A stretch of 64,000 nt of DNA from Microbotryum silenes-acaulis (lineage: Eukaryota; Basidiomycota; Microbotryomycetes; Microbotryales; Microbotryaceae), in contig QPFY01000002.1 of the NCBI GenBank assembly GCA_003665825.1, forward strand, positions 2,251,187 through 2,315,186, in the 5' to 3' direction. The notes below the pieces were generated by a model. It did not search any database, was not told where the DNA came from, and worked only from the letters and a program-made list of their open reading frames with translations. This document shows, piece after piece, positions 10,840 to 23,469 of the stretch. Position 1 is the stretch's first letter, and every line of letters begins with the position of its first letter. Position numbers and translations under genes: made by a program.

Positions 10840-13212
10840 TCAATACGCCCCTCGTTGAGCCTGCCCCACCCCGCCTTCCCCTTCACCGACCTCCCCCGTG
10901 ATCGATCGAGACCAATACTGTCCCCCATAAATCCCTTCCGAAGCAGGGTAATACGACATACCCTGGTGATACTGAACCTGATGCGTCCCCATCGGCGTCG
11001 GTGCGTTAGGATTAGGGTAAGCGTACATCTGCTGCTGCTGCTGCTGCAATTGAAGTTGGTGTTGTTGCGCAGCGAGGTAATAAGGATCATATACCGTCTG
11101 AGCTTGATAATAAGCCAGGTTCGAACCATCATCTCCATAATAAGGACTTGCCCTATTCGCGTAGTTCTGAATAGGGTACGTCGACGTCATCACGGGTGAA
11201 CGACTTGATTCCCTTGATGAGGAAGAGGGGTAAATCGTCTGTGCGGCCCAACCTTGTGCAGGGTATTGATAAGGTGGCAATTGTCGCGCGTTCGTACCTT
11301 GCCCTACACTTGCACCGGAACATGTCACCGAATAATTCGCTGGAGGCGCTTTAATGTCCAAGGCTTTGGAATGCCTGGCTGGAGCGAATAATGGCGAAGG
11401 TCGACCCGCCTCTGTTATCATATGTTGCTGATGAGGTGGGGGAGGCGTCGCCGTTTCGTGCGAAAGAATAGGTGAATAGCCTTCGTTTGAAGTTGTGGAA
11501 CCGTAGTAGGTCGTTGGGGTGGGCTGATGCGGGTAGTAAGGGAGGTAGCGGGAGGGTTGGGGTTGGGGGTAGAAAGGGGAAGGGAGGGGAAGGACGGCGA
11601 TGGGGGAGAGGGGCGCTGAGGGAGGGGTCGCGAGACGTCGGATGTGAGGTGAAATATTGCGCAACACGGGGTGAGTGGGGATGGCCGAGTATTGCGGTGG
11701 GGGTGCGACGATCGACGCTGGCGGTTCGGGTGCTGCGGGTTGAGTAGGCAGCGATACGGGGACCGAGGTTGGTGTCGGCGTAGGTGTCGACAGCGGCTCT
11801 TGCGATGTCGATTGTGAGATCGGTACTGCAGGAGTCGACATTTTGATGGAATCAGACGTCGGTGTCGGTGTCGGTGTCGTTGGCTTGGGCACCTTGACCA
11901 CAACAGGAAGACTCGAAGAGCTCGGCAATCGAACGACGCTCTGCGCTCGACCTTCGCCGAACAAGCGATCCTCCACCGCAGCAGGTCGAGTCGTCGGCAT
12001 TGGAGTAGGGACCGTAGTTGGAGACTTTTTATTCGTACTCGACGCCAAAGGGGTCGCGGATTTCGAAGCCGGTGTAACGTGGACGTTGGGCGCAGTCTTG
12101 GGCATAGGATAGCGGTAGTGAGGATGGAAAGGCAGGTGCGCAAAACGAGGGTTGATCGAGCCGGGGACAGGCGCAGGTGAAGGTCCGACCCTTGGACCAG
12201 CTCGGATCAACGATTGCCCTTGTTGTCGCGAGAGCTGGTTCCGGACGGGTGGAGCATTGCGATACGCTGCTGGGCCGGTCGGGATCGAAGGTGCTGTCGT
12301 CGAGGTCGAAACAATTACCGGTGTTGGTCCCTTGGTCTGGACGGGGGTGAGAGCGTTCGGTACGGCCTTCTCGACCTGTGTTGAAGCCTCGCCAACCGCA
12401 GACTGGTCCGTCACCTCGGGCTCGTCCAGCCCAACAGCGGTGACGAATGCGGCACTGCCCTTGATCCTAATCTCCTGTTTCTCGCTTGGCTGCTCGCCCT
12501 TGGTGACTCCCCCCTTTCTCTTCTTATTCCTCTCCTTTCTCTTTTGCTTCCTCAACTCCATCATCCTTTCATACCCCTGCGGTTCCCTCATCTTCAACTG
12601 CAAGTCCCTCTGCGCCTTCTTGGACAGAACCTTCGCTTCGCCTTGCGCAACGTGTGCCTCCCCAGCTACGATCTGCTCCAACGTAGGGGTGGCATCGAGT
12701 TGGTCCAAAGAGAGTTGCTCGAATTGTAGCGTCGGTAAATGATCGACTGGGAGCGATGCTTGGGCCGATTCGGAAGCGACGAGTTGGTCGTCCCAGCTCG
12801 GCGTGAGTGGAGGTGGGGGGATCACCGAGTCGGCTTTATCAGCCAGGGTCGACGTGGACGGGTTAGCAGTTGGAACGGTTGATTTTCGCTCCTTGTTGAA
12901 TTTTTTACGAGGCTTCTTGGGGACTGATGAGGTGGGGGTGTTCTCTTTGGTCTCTTGCTCCGCTGGTCGCTCGCTCGGAGTCGGCGTTGAAGTCGAAGTT
13001 GAGGGGGAGGTCGAAGCCCCGGCTTGATCAGGATTGACTTTGGCAGCAGGCTTGCGACGTCGAGCCGGTTTGGTAGATTTGACCTTGAGGGTGGTCGAGT
13101 CTAACCCAGTGGACGGTGGCGAAGAGGCTGTCGCGGGAGAAGCAACAGGGGCAGCAGGAGCAGCGGAGGAAGTGGAGGGAGCAAGGTGGAGATTGTTGGA
13201 CGAGTCGGCCAT
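10840..13212 (-). CDS. Large low-complexity protein of unknown function
   Basis: A single uninterrupted frame of 790 aa, with a true ATG at 13212. The N-terminal third is Ala/Ser/Thr/Pro-rich with a basic stretch (PKKPRKKFNKERK) that could act as a nuclear localisation signal. Around residues 200-245 comes a charged, probably helical region (LSKKAQRDLQLKMRE, ELRKQKRKERNKKRKGG). The C-terminal half is Pro/Ser/Thr-rich and ends in a Gln/Tyr-rich tail. No enzymatic domain is recognisable. The composition suggests a disordered nuclear or RNA-associated regulatory protein, which is inference only. It converges with the ceramidase gene, leaving about 200 bp between the stops. The absence of introns in a gene this long is unusual for this window. 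Confidence 0.7.
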   Translation of the reverse strand: MADSSNNLHLAPSTSSAAPAAPVASPATASSPPSTGLDSTTLKVKSTKPARRRKPAAKVNPDQAGASTSPSTSTSTPTPSERPAEQETKENTPTSSVPKKPRKKFNKERKSTVPTANPSTSTLADKADSVIPPPPLTPSWDDQLVASESAQASLPVDHLPTLQFEQLSLDQLDATPTLEQIVAGEAHVAQGEAKVLSKKAQRDLQLKMREPQGYERMMELRKQKRKERNKKRKGGVTKGEQPSEKQEIRIKGSAAFVTAVGLDEPEVTDQSAVGEASTQVEKAVPNALTPVQTKGPTPVIVSTSTTAPSIPTGPAAYRNAPPVRNQLSRQQGQSLIRAGPRVGPSPAPVPGSINPRFAHLPFHPHYRYPMPKTAPNVHVTPASKSATPLASSTNKKSPTTVPTPMPTTRPAAVEDRLFGEGRAQSVVRLPSSSSLPVVVKVPKPTTPTPTPTSDSIKMSTPAVPISQSTSQEPLSTPTPTPTSVPVSLPTQPAAPEPPASIVAPPPQYSAIPTHPVLRNISPHIRRLATPPSAPLSPIAVLPLPSPFYPQPQPSRYLPYYPHQPTPTTYYGSTTSNEGYSPILSHETATPPPPHQQHMITEAGRPSPLFAPARHSKALDIKAPPANYSVTCSGASVGQGTNARQLPPYQYPAQGWAAQTIYPSSSSRESSRSPVMTSTYPIQNYANRASPYYGDDGSNLAYYQAQTVYDPYYLAAQQHQLQLQQQQQQMYAYPNPNAPTPMGTHQVQYHQGMSYYPASEGIYGGQYWSRSITGEVGEGEGGVGQAQRGAY
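11029..11047. repeat. CTG/CAG triplet repeat encoding polyglutamine
   Basis: About six consecutive CTG triplets on the plus strand encode the seven-glutamine run near the C-terminus of the 790-aa minus-strand protein. This is a candidate length-polymorphic site. Confidence 0.85.
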
Positions 13213-14518
13213 TGTGGAGTGGGGAGTAGGGAACGTCGATGATCAGGTTTGGAAAGGAACGTAGATTCTAAGTGGTTGAGAAGGAACACGGGGTCAGTAC
13301 CAGTGCGACCTGTGTGTATGCTCTCTCGCACGGTCTCGAGGAGGTCGGAACGGGTGGCGCGTGACTTGGGGGGGGGGAAATCGAGACCGCTTGCGAAGCT
13401 CGCTTTCGAAGGTCCCAAGTCATGTGAAGGTGCACAGCTGACTTGCGACCGGGAGGTGTGAGGAAGAGTAGCAACGCACACGATCGTACAGCGAAAGTAG
13501 ACGTCAATTCGAATAAAGGATCGTCAGAAAGAGCGGGTACAAGAGGTGCGGATGGAAGCGGAAGCGCGAGGAAGGTCAGAACGGTAGGTCGGTCTGAATC
13601 TGAACGATGTCCGGTGACGCGGTGACGCAGGACGAGCCTCCAGAGGTGCTGCCCGGGCTGGCAAAGGCTGGCAAGGGCTGGCACAGGCACCAAAGCGCAC
13701 TAGCGTCACCAGCGGGCCCCGCAGGAGACGCGTCGAGGCATGCGCGCCCGGACGGAATCGCGCATTAGCAACGCTGCAAAGTAATCAGTCCCTAACGCCG
13801 AATCGAGCACGGCCTACTTTTTTTTCTTTCCCTCCACGCTCTCGCTCTCGCTCTCGCGCTCTCTCTCTCTCTTTCAGCTCTCACACCCGGTCGCGTCCCC
13901 TCTACACGCGCATCGTTACAACAATGCAATGTCGTCGCTCGATTTCTGATCAGCCTCACATTCCTTACGCATCGCTGGCCTATACCACGCCTTGTGAGCT
14001 CCCGCTCAGGAGCTCAGCAACCCTTCGCAACCAGTCCATACGTCGGCCGTCCCGTTCCTCCTGTGAACGAACGTCCCCTACTCTCTCTACACACACACAC
14101 ACACACACATACACCATGACAGTCAGGTCAACTCGCTATCCCTTTTTTGTTTAGAAAGAGGGAATCAACCTAGGCGATGGTACCGTTACGTTCGTGGGAG
14201 ATACAACATCTCGAACCTCTCGGTCAACGTTGGAAGGGGGTTTGCGAACGGGTGAATATCCGAGTCGACCTCTTTCGGGCTCTACGCGTGCGGGTCTTTT
14301 GATGTTGTGTCTTTGTCTCGATTGGCCTTGGCTTTGTCATGGTCTTTGTTGGTGGGGTTTCGGGGCATCCCTTGGCTATGACCTGGTCGGGTTCTTCTTT
14401 TGAGCCGTGAGGAGGGGGTGGAAAGCCCCTTGTGGGCGACTACACTCTCACTTCAGTTCTCGGAAGAGTAAAGACCCGGTTAGGTTCAAGGATTATCTCG
14501 GAATCTGACTCAGCGGGA
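13213..14518. other. Gene-poor region with microsatellites
   Basis: No conserved gene was found. Pyrimidine-rich CT repeats lie at about 13838-13876 and an (AC)n tract at about 14089-14109. An ATG at 14116 just after the AC tract could open a small spliced gene (possible intron 14122-14154, then an open frame to 14403 with a Trp/Leu-rich end). I recognise nothing in it and give it low weight. The left part holds the 5' leader and promoter of the minus-strand 790-aa gene. Confidence 0.4.
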
Positions 14519-14866
14519 TTAGATGGAGTCTGGCTTGATGTTTGACGACTCAACATTGGGAGGCTCACTCGAAGGGAGCACCGGGGGATTCGATTCGGAT
14601 TTTCCTCTTTCGCCTTTTTCTGACAATTTGAACGCTAGGAAGGTTTGGATCGGTTCCTCGTTTCGATTCACGTCGAGGTGAGGATCTCGTTGTCTAACAG
14701 AGTGGTCATTCGAATACATCTTGGGATCTTTCAGATCTCGGGAGAGCAGGGCGGGGGGGAAGGGAATATGATCAGTCTTTCGGGATTGTTCGTCTTCTTT
14801 TTCCTCTTCTTCCGTCAACTGTTTGAACCTTTTCGGATTCGGTGACCTAGTTTTTCGGACAAACAT
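14519..14866 (-). CDS. Possible small hydrophilic protein, 115 aa
   Basis: An open frame from an ATG at 14866 encodes a highly charged peptide (RFKQLTEEEEKEDEQSRKTDHIPFPP near the start, Ser/Pro-rich at the end). It has no membrane segment and no domain I recognise. It is flanked by repeats and has no homolog in the window. It could be a genuine small gene, an exon of a longer transcript, or chance. Confidence 0.3.
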   Translation of the reverse strand: MFVRKTRSPNPKRFKQLTEEEEKEDEQSRKTDHIPFPPALLSRDLKDPKMYSNDHSVRQRDPHLDVNRNEEPIQTFLAFKLSEKGERGKSESNPPVLPSSEPPNVESSNIKPDSI

Positions 14867-15352
14867 TTTCTTGTAATGATACTCTGTCTAGTTGCAAGGT
14901 GTGATCAATCCATTCTTCGCACCTGTTTCATGGGAGCGAGCTCACTCAGGCTCAGGAGATCAAGGAGATCAAGGAGATCAAGGAGTAGTAGCCCGGATTA
15001 GTAGAATATAAGGCGCCTCCTGACCTGCCAATTTTTCAGCAAGGCCCAAACACAATTCGATTCGATTCTCTACTCTGCTTGTAAAATTTGCTATCTCGGC
15101 TCCTCGTTGTAGATTTTTTTATGAATTCCGACTTTTTCCATCGACGCGTCACGTTCGTTTCAGCGGGGGCGATCAACTCGCTTCAAAGCGCGCTCAAGCT
15201 CGGCTTAGCTCGGCACCTCCTCCGACTCTGCGCCGGGTCCTCCACGAGCCGGAGCGGGAAAGGGGGGGAAGGGGACGGGAGATCTCCTCTCCGACTCTTT
15301 TTCACCTCCGCACCGCCTGCCATCTCACCCCCCACTCCGCTGGCCCCCAGCA
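14867..15352. other. Intergenic region with a short tandem repeat
   Basis: Between about 14954 and 14983 the unit GAGATCAAGG is repeated three times. The rest is probably the promoter and leader of the SulP gene starting at 15353. No other structure is seen. Confidence 0.5.
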
Positions 15353-18300
15353 ATGCCCCGATCAGGCGCCTCCACACCTCTTTCAACACCTTCGACCACT
15401 CGACAAAACACCTTCACCCAACCCAACAACGGAGGAACGGGACATTCCACACCGACCGAAACGACGTCATTACTCGATTCGGAAGAAGGTACCGTAAGAG
15501 CTTCGCGAAGAACTTATCGAGGTGAAGGGATCGGTGGTGGTGGTGGTGGACCGGTTACGTTCGAAGGGTTGGAGGATGAAGAGGATGGGAGTGATTTCCC
15601 TACTTTGCATGCTGGATTGTCGGGGAGGGAGGGTGGAGGAGGAGGGTATAGGACTAGCGCAGGCGGCAGTCACGGACAGGGCAGAACAGCGGGTAAGTTT
15701 TGCATGGATCATGTTGCGATGGATCGATGGGAGGGGGGAGCTGAGATTGTATCGGTCGGGGTGAAATAGCCTTCGCTACCTTACCGACCAAACTAGCTCG
15801 CTCCGCTTCGGTCGCGAGGAAAGTCGAACGACGAGAACGGCGCAAGACCCAATGGAAAGTCTGGAGCAACAGGGCGAGGTATTACGTTCCCGTGCGTGCA
15901 CAACGACTCCAACTCCATCTTTGTTTTGGTGTGTGCCAAGGCTGAGGAGTAGACGGTACAGGTCTTGGCGTGGTTGCCCGATTATTCGTTCAAGACGTTC
16001 ACCGGCGACGTGACGGCAGCTTTTACGGTGAGCTACAGAGCTGCAGGATATCCTCGGCTTCTTCGAGAAGCAAGACAGCTGACCAATCTTACACGGGGGT
16101 ACAGATGACTTCATTGATAGTTCCTCAATCCATGTCGTACTCGAGTAATCTGGTCAACAGTGATCCGGTCAGGTGAGGTCGAACTTCCAGTCGCGCCTGA
16201 GGAGAGCGCGGCTGTGCTGACTTTCATGTGGGGGTGCATCGGAATTGTCCTTCTTACAGTGGGTTGTTGGGGGCTTCCATACCGCCCATGATATGTGAGT
16301 CGGTCCCATGATCAGATTTGTTATCATCTTTTCGACTAACACTCGCCATCCGCCAGACTCGGTCCTCGGCACCTGTCGACAATTATCGGTCGGACCCGAA
16401 GCGGCGCTGTCCTTGATCATGGGCGAATCGATTTCCAAGATCATCGACGCCGAGACGCACGCCCATGGTGGTATGAGTAATAGTGCAAAGATGCAGTTGA
16501 CATTCACGATTACTTCGGTCATCGTCTTTCAGGCGGGCTTGATCACGTTTGCGTGAGTACTTGCGATGTGGAACGAAGTGGGAGGTGGTGTGCTGATGTT
16601 GGGCTTGTCTGTTGGTATGAATAGGCTGGGGATGCTGCGATTAGGGTTCATCGATGCGGTTCTTTCACGGGTGAGTATAGGGTTAATGTGAGTTTGACAT
16701 TCAGCTAACTCGCATCGATTCCGTCCTACTCAGGCCCTTCTCCGAGGCTTCATCACCGCCGTCGGGATCGTCATTTTCGTCGCGCAGCTCATACCCATTC
16801 TCGGCCTCGAGCGTCACACCAAACACGGAGCCGATACGCCGCTGTCCAAATTGATGCTTGTGATAAAGTACATGGACAAGGCGCACAAGTTGACGTTGAT
16901 CGTCTCGTGCGTCGCGTTGCTCGTGCTTGTTTCGGCCAAGAGCTTCAAGGCAAGATTAGCGAAGCGGAGAGGGTATGGATTCTTGGCTTATGTGCCGGAG
17001 GTGTTGGTGGTGGTGATACTTTCGACGGGTCAGTTACTCGTATGGACCATATTTCGTCGCTAGACCTGTACTGACGCGCAGTCCGCATCCCAAAGTCTTC
17101 TCTGCTACTTTCGACTGGCAAGCCAAAGGTCTCTCCGTACTCGGCAAAGTCTCGATTGGAGACGTTCGGATCCTCCTTCCTTTTAGCAGCATCTTGGCGC
17201 GCAAGTACTCGTCGCAATGCATCGGAACGGCCAGTGTGCTCGCCATACTCGGTTTCTTGGATTCGATCGTCGGTGCCAAGGACAGCGCGGCCAAGTTTGA
17301 TTACCCTATTTCGTCAGTGCTAACCTCGGACAAAATTGTCTCTGGAAGTCGTCAAGCTTGTTAGCTGAAATTTTCGGCGAGTCTAAATGTTGTCAGACCC
17401 AATCGGGAACTCGTCGCCATCGGAGCCGCCAACCTCGTCGCTTCGTTCGTCTCCGGCGCTCTACCAGGATACGGAAGCATTACACGCAGCCGACTGGCCG
17501 GAGCGACGGGTGCGACGACGCAGATGACCTCTTTGTTGACGGGTGTCTTTGTGCTACTCGTTTCGTTCTTCTTACTCGGGTTCTTGTACGCTTTGCCAAA
17601 GTGTATCTTGGCCGTCATCATTTGCGTCGTCGTCTTTTCGATCCTTGCGGAGGCTCCTCATGATGTCATGGTCAGTGTTTCCTACTCGGCGTCGTACCAC
17701 TACTCTCTTGACAGGATGCTTACCCCAGCCTTGAACTTCGTTAACGCAGTTCTTCTGGCGCATGCGAGCCTGGGTCGACCTGAGCCTGATGGCTATGACG
17801 TTCTTCCTCTCCCTCTTCATCAGCGTCGAAATAGGCATCATAGTATCCGTCGCGTTCTCCATGCTCCTTTGCATCAAACACTCCTCCGCCATGCGTATCA
17901 AAATACTCGGTCGAGTACCCGGCACATCCTTTTACGAACCTTTGGAAGACGATGACGATGATGGACTTTTCCCGAGTGAAGAGATTCCCGGAATTTTGAT
18001 CGTGAGGTTCAGAGACGCGTCGTTGACGTTTGCGAATGCGGGGGCGTTGAAGGAGAGATTGAGGAGGTTGGAAAGGTACGGTCAGGGGAGGCATCATCCT
18101 TCCGAGACGCCGAGTAGGGCTGAGGCTTCGTGAGTTCCTCTCTTCCGTGGCTTTACATCAGGAAGGATTATGCATCGATCATCTCGGTTAAACCTAATGT
18201 ACAGCGTCATCATATTCCACCTCGTCGACGTCGAAGACATCGACGCTTCCGCCCTTCAACTCATCTACGAACTCGTCGAAGCCTACGTATCCCGATCCGT

Positions 18301-18457
18301 TCTCGTCTACTGGACCCAAATACAACCCATACCTTTGGCAAGGTTGAGGAAGGCGGGCGTATTGGAAATGTCGGGTGGGGAAGCGCACGTACAACCGAAT
18401 GTACAGATGGCGTTGCAGGTTTTGGAACAGAGCGTGATTAGTGCGCAGACGTTTTAG
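15353..18457 (+). CDS. SulP/SLC26-family anion transporter with STAS domain
   Basis: Twelve exons can be joined: 15353-15692, 15770-15891, 15962-16027, 16105-16172, 16260-16294, 16357-16552, 16625-16670, 16734-17032, 17082-17312, 17397-17670, 17750-18129 and 18205-18457. They give about 769 aa. After a Ser/Thr/Gly-rich N-terminus comes the transporter core, with TGDVTAAFTMTSLIVPQSMSY, LGTCRQLSVGPEAALSL, LGMLRLGFIDAVLSRALLRGF, then ISPNRELVAIGAANL with SGALPGYGSITRSRLAGATGATTQ. About ten to twelve membrane helices follow the SulP pattern. The C-terminus is a STAS domain (IPGILIVRFRDASLTFANAGALKERL ... VIIFHLVDVEDIDASALQLI). Such proteins import sulfate or exchange other anions at the plasma membrane or vacuole. 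The donor near 17029-17033 is weak: only GT at 17033 keeps the frame. Confidence 0.88.
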
Positions 18458-18712
18458 GTGGGTTAGCCGCCCCCGGGGGGGGAGAATTTGGGGTTGGCAA
18501 GGGAATTCGTTCTCGCTCGTTCGTTCGGTTTAGAGGTTACTACTATAAGAGCTTTTGCAATAGAGGTTGGTTCGTTCAGGTTTTCGGCGTTGTTTCCCCC
18601 CCCCCCCCTTATGATGCATTTGCAACTGATGGTCTAAAATGTCGGTACAAAGAAAACAAAACGAATTCAAAGTGGAAGAAAGTGAGAATCTATTGTACAC
18701 TATCCCGAGCAT

Positions 18713-19895
18713 CTACCAGAACACTTTCCCCTTCTGCATCTCGGGCCACTCGACCACTTCATGCAACTCGTTGAACATGGCCACACCGAGCGCGATGACC
18801 GTAGCGGCTTGAAAAGCCACTGCCGTCCAAAGGAGGTCGAAGCCATGGCGGAATTCGGGTTTCCAAGCCGTGATCGAACCTCCGAGAAGACCGGCTTCGA
18901 AGGCGGCGAGCATGTTCATACTAAAATCGATGGCGTTGCCTTGGCAGAGTAGGTGGAAACCTATGACGCTAGTGAGCGTGAGGACGAAAGCGGGCAGAAC
19001 GAGGATGAAGACGAGAAGGAGGAGATGCTTGGCATGGTAGCGGTAGAATTTCTCGAGAAGCGCGGGGACCGTTTTGGTGTTTGGGAAGTAGGCGAGGATC
19101 CAAAAGGGGATGTAAACCAGCAAAGCGGCGGCGAGGAGGCAGAGCGCTGAGAGGAGGATCGCCGGCGTTTGTTGAGAGACGAAGATGAGCTTGAGGGCGG
19201 TGAAGGCTGGCATCGCGGGAGAAACGAGGAGGAGCGAGGGGATGTAGTCCGCTAGAATGTGTCTGTTTGTGCACACTCGTTCGGTCGTCCCGGGAGCAAC
19301 GGCGCAAGAGGCTGTGAACGAACGTTTAGACCGGTCAGCTCGGTAGCTCCTAGCGCAGGGAGATCATATATTTCACCTCACCGAGCAAGCTATAATCCAG
19401 TCGGCCCGTCGTTCCTTCTCCAACTTGGACGATACTCAAATACGGGATCGAGCATTCGACCAGCGAGACGAGCAACAAAACCATTCCCAGGATGTGGAAC
19501 AGGAGCGGGGAGGCGGCCCACCACATGGCCTCGATCCTCGGCCAAGGCCAATTCCGAGGATTCCAAGCCGAAGTCGATCTTGATCGTGCATCTTGCGAGG
19601 AAGCTAGTGTTGAAAGAGATATGACCTTGGGTGGAAGAGGTTCAAATGAGGTGGTGTATAAAGCCTCTTTATCCGGGATCGCTGCTCGTGTTCGAGGATC
19701 CGATTGCGTTGTGCTTGTCTGGTCGACGCTCGGCACGGCGCCAAAAGGAGCAGAGCCCATGCTGACCGGTTCTGTATGGACGAAGGCCGGGAACGAGCCG
19801 AGTTCGATCGATCGGTCCATGACGTTTGCAATCTGGTTTTGCATTTGCATTTGGTTTCTCGGCAAACTTGAAGAGCGTGGTAGAGGGAACGACAT
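18713..19895 (-). CDS. Multi-pass membrane protein, SUR7/PalI-like topology
   Basis: Two exons (19895-19383 region, ending at 19382, and 19311-18713) join in phase across a GT...AG intron. The product is about 370 aa. The N-terminal 130 residues are soluble and Ser/Pro-rich. Then come one hydrophobic segment (LLFHILGMVLLLVSLVECSIPYL), an extracellular-like loop with Cys residues just after the splice (SCAVAPGTTERVC), and three more membrane helices. This layout resembles fungal SUR7/PalI cortical or pH-sensing membrane proteins, but I see no decisive motif, so the family assignment is tentative. The stop lies about 255 bp from the convergent SulP stop. An alternative is a generic four-TM membrane protein restricted to this lineage. 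Confidence 0.65.
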
Positions 19896-22002
19896 GGCCA
19901 CAGTATGAACTGCAAAGGCGTGCAAGCGGGGGTGGGTGATGGTCGCCGAGACACAAAGGATCGGGCTGGCACAGGCGTCTTCGGAAGAGCTTGACGAAAT
20001 TTGCTGCGACGCCGTATGAGTGCTCTGTCAGGCAGATACACCTGATGAAATCTCACAGATGAGTAAAATGGAGCAAAGAGTCCAAAGAACAAGTATGAGC
20101 AAGTCGTGTCTGGGAGGCACACAAAGACCTCTCAGGCCGAGAAAGCTGCCGAGCCGTTCGCGCCTTTGTCTTCGAGCGAGCGCGCCTTGTCGCCTTTGTT
20201 CTGCGGCACCGATCGTCTCTCCACTGCAAAGTTAAACTCGTCCGCTTTTCCATCGGAAATTGACTGTGGCATCTCGCTTCAATGAACTGCTCAATGAGTG
20301 AATGAAGAGGAGATCACCTCCCTGCGATCTGTAAGAGCATGGGTAGGGCAGCTGTGTTTCTTGGGATCTGAATAGAGTTGTCCGACGCCGACTCCCGCTT
20401 TGGGCCTGGCTTGTGCGCGCAAGTTCTTCTTATTCTGAGTCAGACGTCGGTCGACGATGAAAGCTGTGATCCGATCGCCGACACTATGATTAGAGGCAGG
20501 TCCGTTAATTTTGACACTTTGTGGAAAAGAAAAAAAGACATAAAAAACGTATTATTCATGGATCAGCATCTAGGACGCGCATGAGAAGCTCGCAAGCTCA
20601 CTTGTTGGGCTGCAAATAGTCCGAGTTGAGTGGATGACGACTCAAGTGATTCGTACCGGTCATTCACCGATTTTAGGAATTTGAAAAACAAAAACAAAAT
20701 CCAAAGAGAACGAGGGCGTTCCAGCGATGAATTGAATGAACCGCTGGATGTAGGCGCGGGAACAGGAGCCGATCATTACTACTAGTACCAAGGGCAGATC
20801 GAGCCTTTCATGGCAAGAAGGTCCCGCATGAGCTCGAGTCTTTTCATCACATTTGATGACAGCCTGGACTCTGAACCAGCGGCTTTGGAACGCCTCAGAC
20901 GGCTAACAAGGAACGTAGCAGAAGCCACGTGTTGCCCGCGGCGCGACAAGCGCATGGAGCTCTTTCTGAGCCCCCTACCTGTCTTGGTTTATGCCCAACG
21001 TCCGCACTTTTTCGGCCTTCGAATCAACACAGTGTATTTTGCCACGTCACCGCAAGACTCGCTCTCAATCGTTGATCCCATCCGATGCCGTTCAGCAAAG
21101 CCGATCGAGACGATCTGGCGGGTTCAGCACGCCTGGGCGAGACACGTGAACTAACACATCTTGCACTTTAGGTCGACGAAGGCGCGGAGTTGGGCTGTTT
21201 TACAATGCTCACCAATCTACATGAGCCATCGATCGAGCAAGACGGCCATCAATCGAGCATCACGAGCGCACTGACGTCAGGTTCCCGAGGTCCGCCGTCC
21301 ACCGCCTTCCATCGCCGTCAACCGCCTACAACGCCACAAAGCATTCTTGAAGATGAGCAGGCCGAGAAAAGAAGCGAGTAGCGAAACTTGGAACACAGGC
21401 AGAATGAGACCTTCAGATAGGGCAAGTTCAGGAGTCGCCGATAAGGATCAGGTTAGAGCCGACGTTGGTCGACCGCGATCAGTGGACTACACGAACGAGT
21501 GCAGGTCAGTGGTAACAACTCGACTCGAATACTAAGGATCGTCTCTGTGGTCTTCGTTGCTATGCTGACATCCAACATCTGCCATGGAATAGGAGCAGTT
21601 CGAGACCAGGAGTCGTCGCCCGACCGGTAGCGAGTTCGCCGTGCCGCTCGATCTCGTGTACTGAAACATCTATCGGTCACTTCGAGCTACCGTTCGCTTT
21701 GAGTTTCAATTGCCGAGCCCACCTGGTCCGTGTCGTCGCAGATCCGAACGGACGCCATTTCTCGAGTAGGCAGAGCAACCAACGAAGCCGATCCTTACCA
21801 AGAGTAACCGAACATACCTTACACGCATCAGACGGCAAGAATGTCGAGTCTTGTGCTCCCTCGGCGATTGAGGACGAGATGTGCATTGGGACTGCACGAA
21901 ATCGTGACCGATGCGACCACTAGGATCGGAACACAAGGAGGACGCAGATTGGCTCCAGGACCTGCCATCCAACGTGTCTTTACTTCCCGTTGCCCATAAA
22001 CT
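19896..22002. other. Gene-poor region
   Basis: Open frames here are short and match nothing I recognise. AT-richer patches (around 20520-20560 and 20680-20710) alternate with GC-rich ones. It may contain decayed repeats, but I cannot assign any of them. Confidence 0.35.
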
Positions 22003-22068
22003 CTTGTCATGTGGTCCACCAAGCACAAGTACTGGCCTGAGCTTATGCTTGGTGGACCGCATGACAAG
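22003..22068. repeat. Imperfect inverted repeat (hairpin)
   Basis: Arms 22003-22029 and 22042-22068 are reverse complements over 27 bp with two mismatches, separated by a 12-base loop. It begins CTTGTCATG and ends CATGACAAG. It matches none of the CATCAG-type foldback elements in the window. Function unknown: a small MITE, a cruciform or a structured transcript are all possible. Confidence 0.75.
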
Positions 22069-22615
22069 ACTTTATGAACTCGGCTTGATCTTTGTCTTCC
22101 TCGCCATCGATCGGCAGCCTACCCCGCGCTTCTTCTATGGACATCCTCGGTATCTCGATGACTCATCGAACCTTCAATTGTACGTCAGAATGTGCTCTGA
22201 CGGATACGAGCGCAAAGAAGTGGCACTCGGCAAGGGTAACTCGAGACTCGTTGGAAGCTCGGATTGGCCTCGCCAAACCTGCGATCTCGATTGCCCGGTG
22301 CCTTACTCTAGACATTGGAACACCAATCACGGTGAGTTGTGCGCATAGTTTCTGTGAAAGGCATTTCTTATGATGCGAAGGCTATCCACACCTTCAAAGC
22401 CTGCTTTTTCCAATGCTCTCGACACTGCTGTACGAGCCTTGAAAAGGCTTCCAAGTCAGGCCGCTGCGAGCGGGAGCGCCCGCCTGTTTCTCAAGCTTGA
22501 GCATTCCGTAGCTACGTGTACCAGGTGTAGGCGTACTGGCTACACCGCGAAATACCAACTTCGGTTTGCAGCTTATGCGATAAGAGAGTCCTATGACCAT
22601 GTACATCATGTGTTC

Positions 22616-22760
22616 GTCTTGCCTTCTTCCCTTCTTCTTTCCCTTATTTCCTGTTCCTTCCTTTCCTTTTTTTCCTTCTTCCTTTTCTTCTTCTTGTTTC
22701 TTGTTTGTTTCTTTTCTTTTCTTCTCTTTTCTTTTTCTTCTTCCTTTTTTTTTTCCGCTT
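22616..22760. repeat. Long polypyrimidine tract
   Basis: About 145 bases consist almost entirely of C and T (TTCTTC, TTTC and TTCC mixtures). It sits immediately upstream of the Ty3/gypsy remnant. It could come from slippage or be part of the retroelement. Apparent open frames across it are Ser/Phe/Leu low complexity and not credible genes. Confidence 0.85.
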
Positions 22761-22764
22761 CGCC

Positions 22765-23444
<680 letters not shown>

Positions 23445-23469
23445 CTAGTTGTTTTCCTTTCTCTCTCTC

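Noticed and set aside
17029..17081. Stop or lesion in the SulP gene
   Set aside because: Using the GT at 17033 as donor keeps the frame across the intron, so no lesion needs to be assumed.
21190..21535. Short plus-strand open frames in the gene-poor region
   Set aside because: They are under 65 aa, with no conserved features or splice consistency.
22593..22760. Open frame across the polypyrimidine tract
   Set aside because: Ser/Phe/Leu-only composition comes from the C/T tract. Only the downstream integrase-like part has protein similarity.
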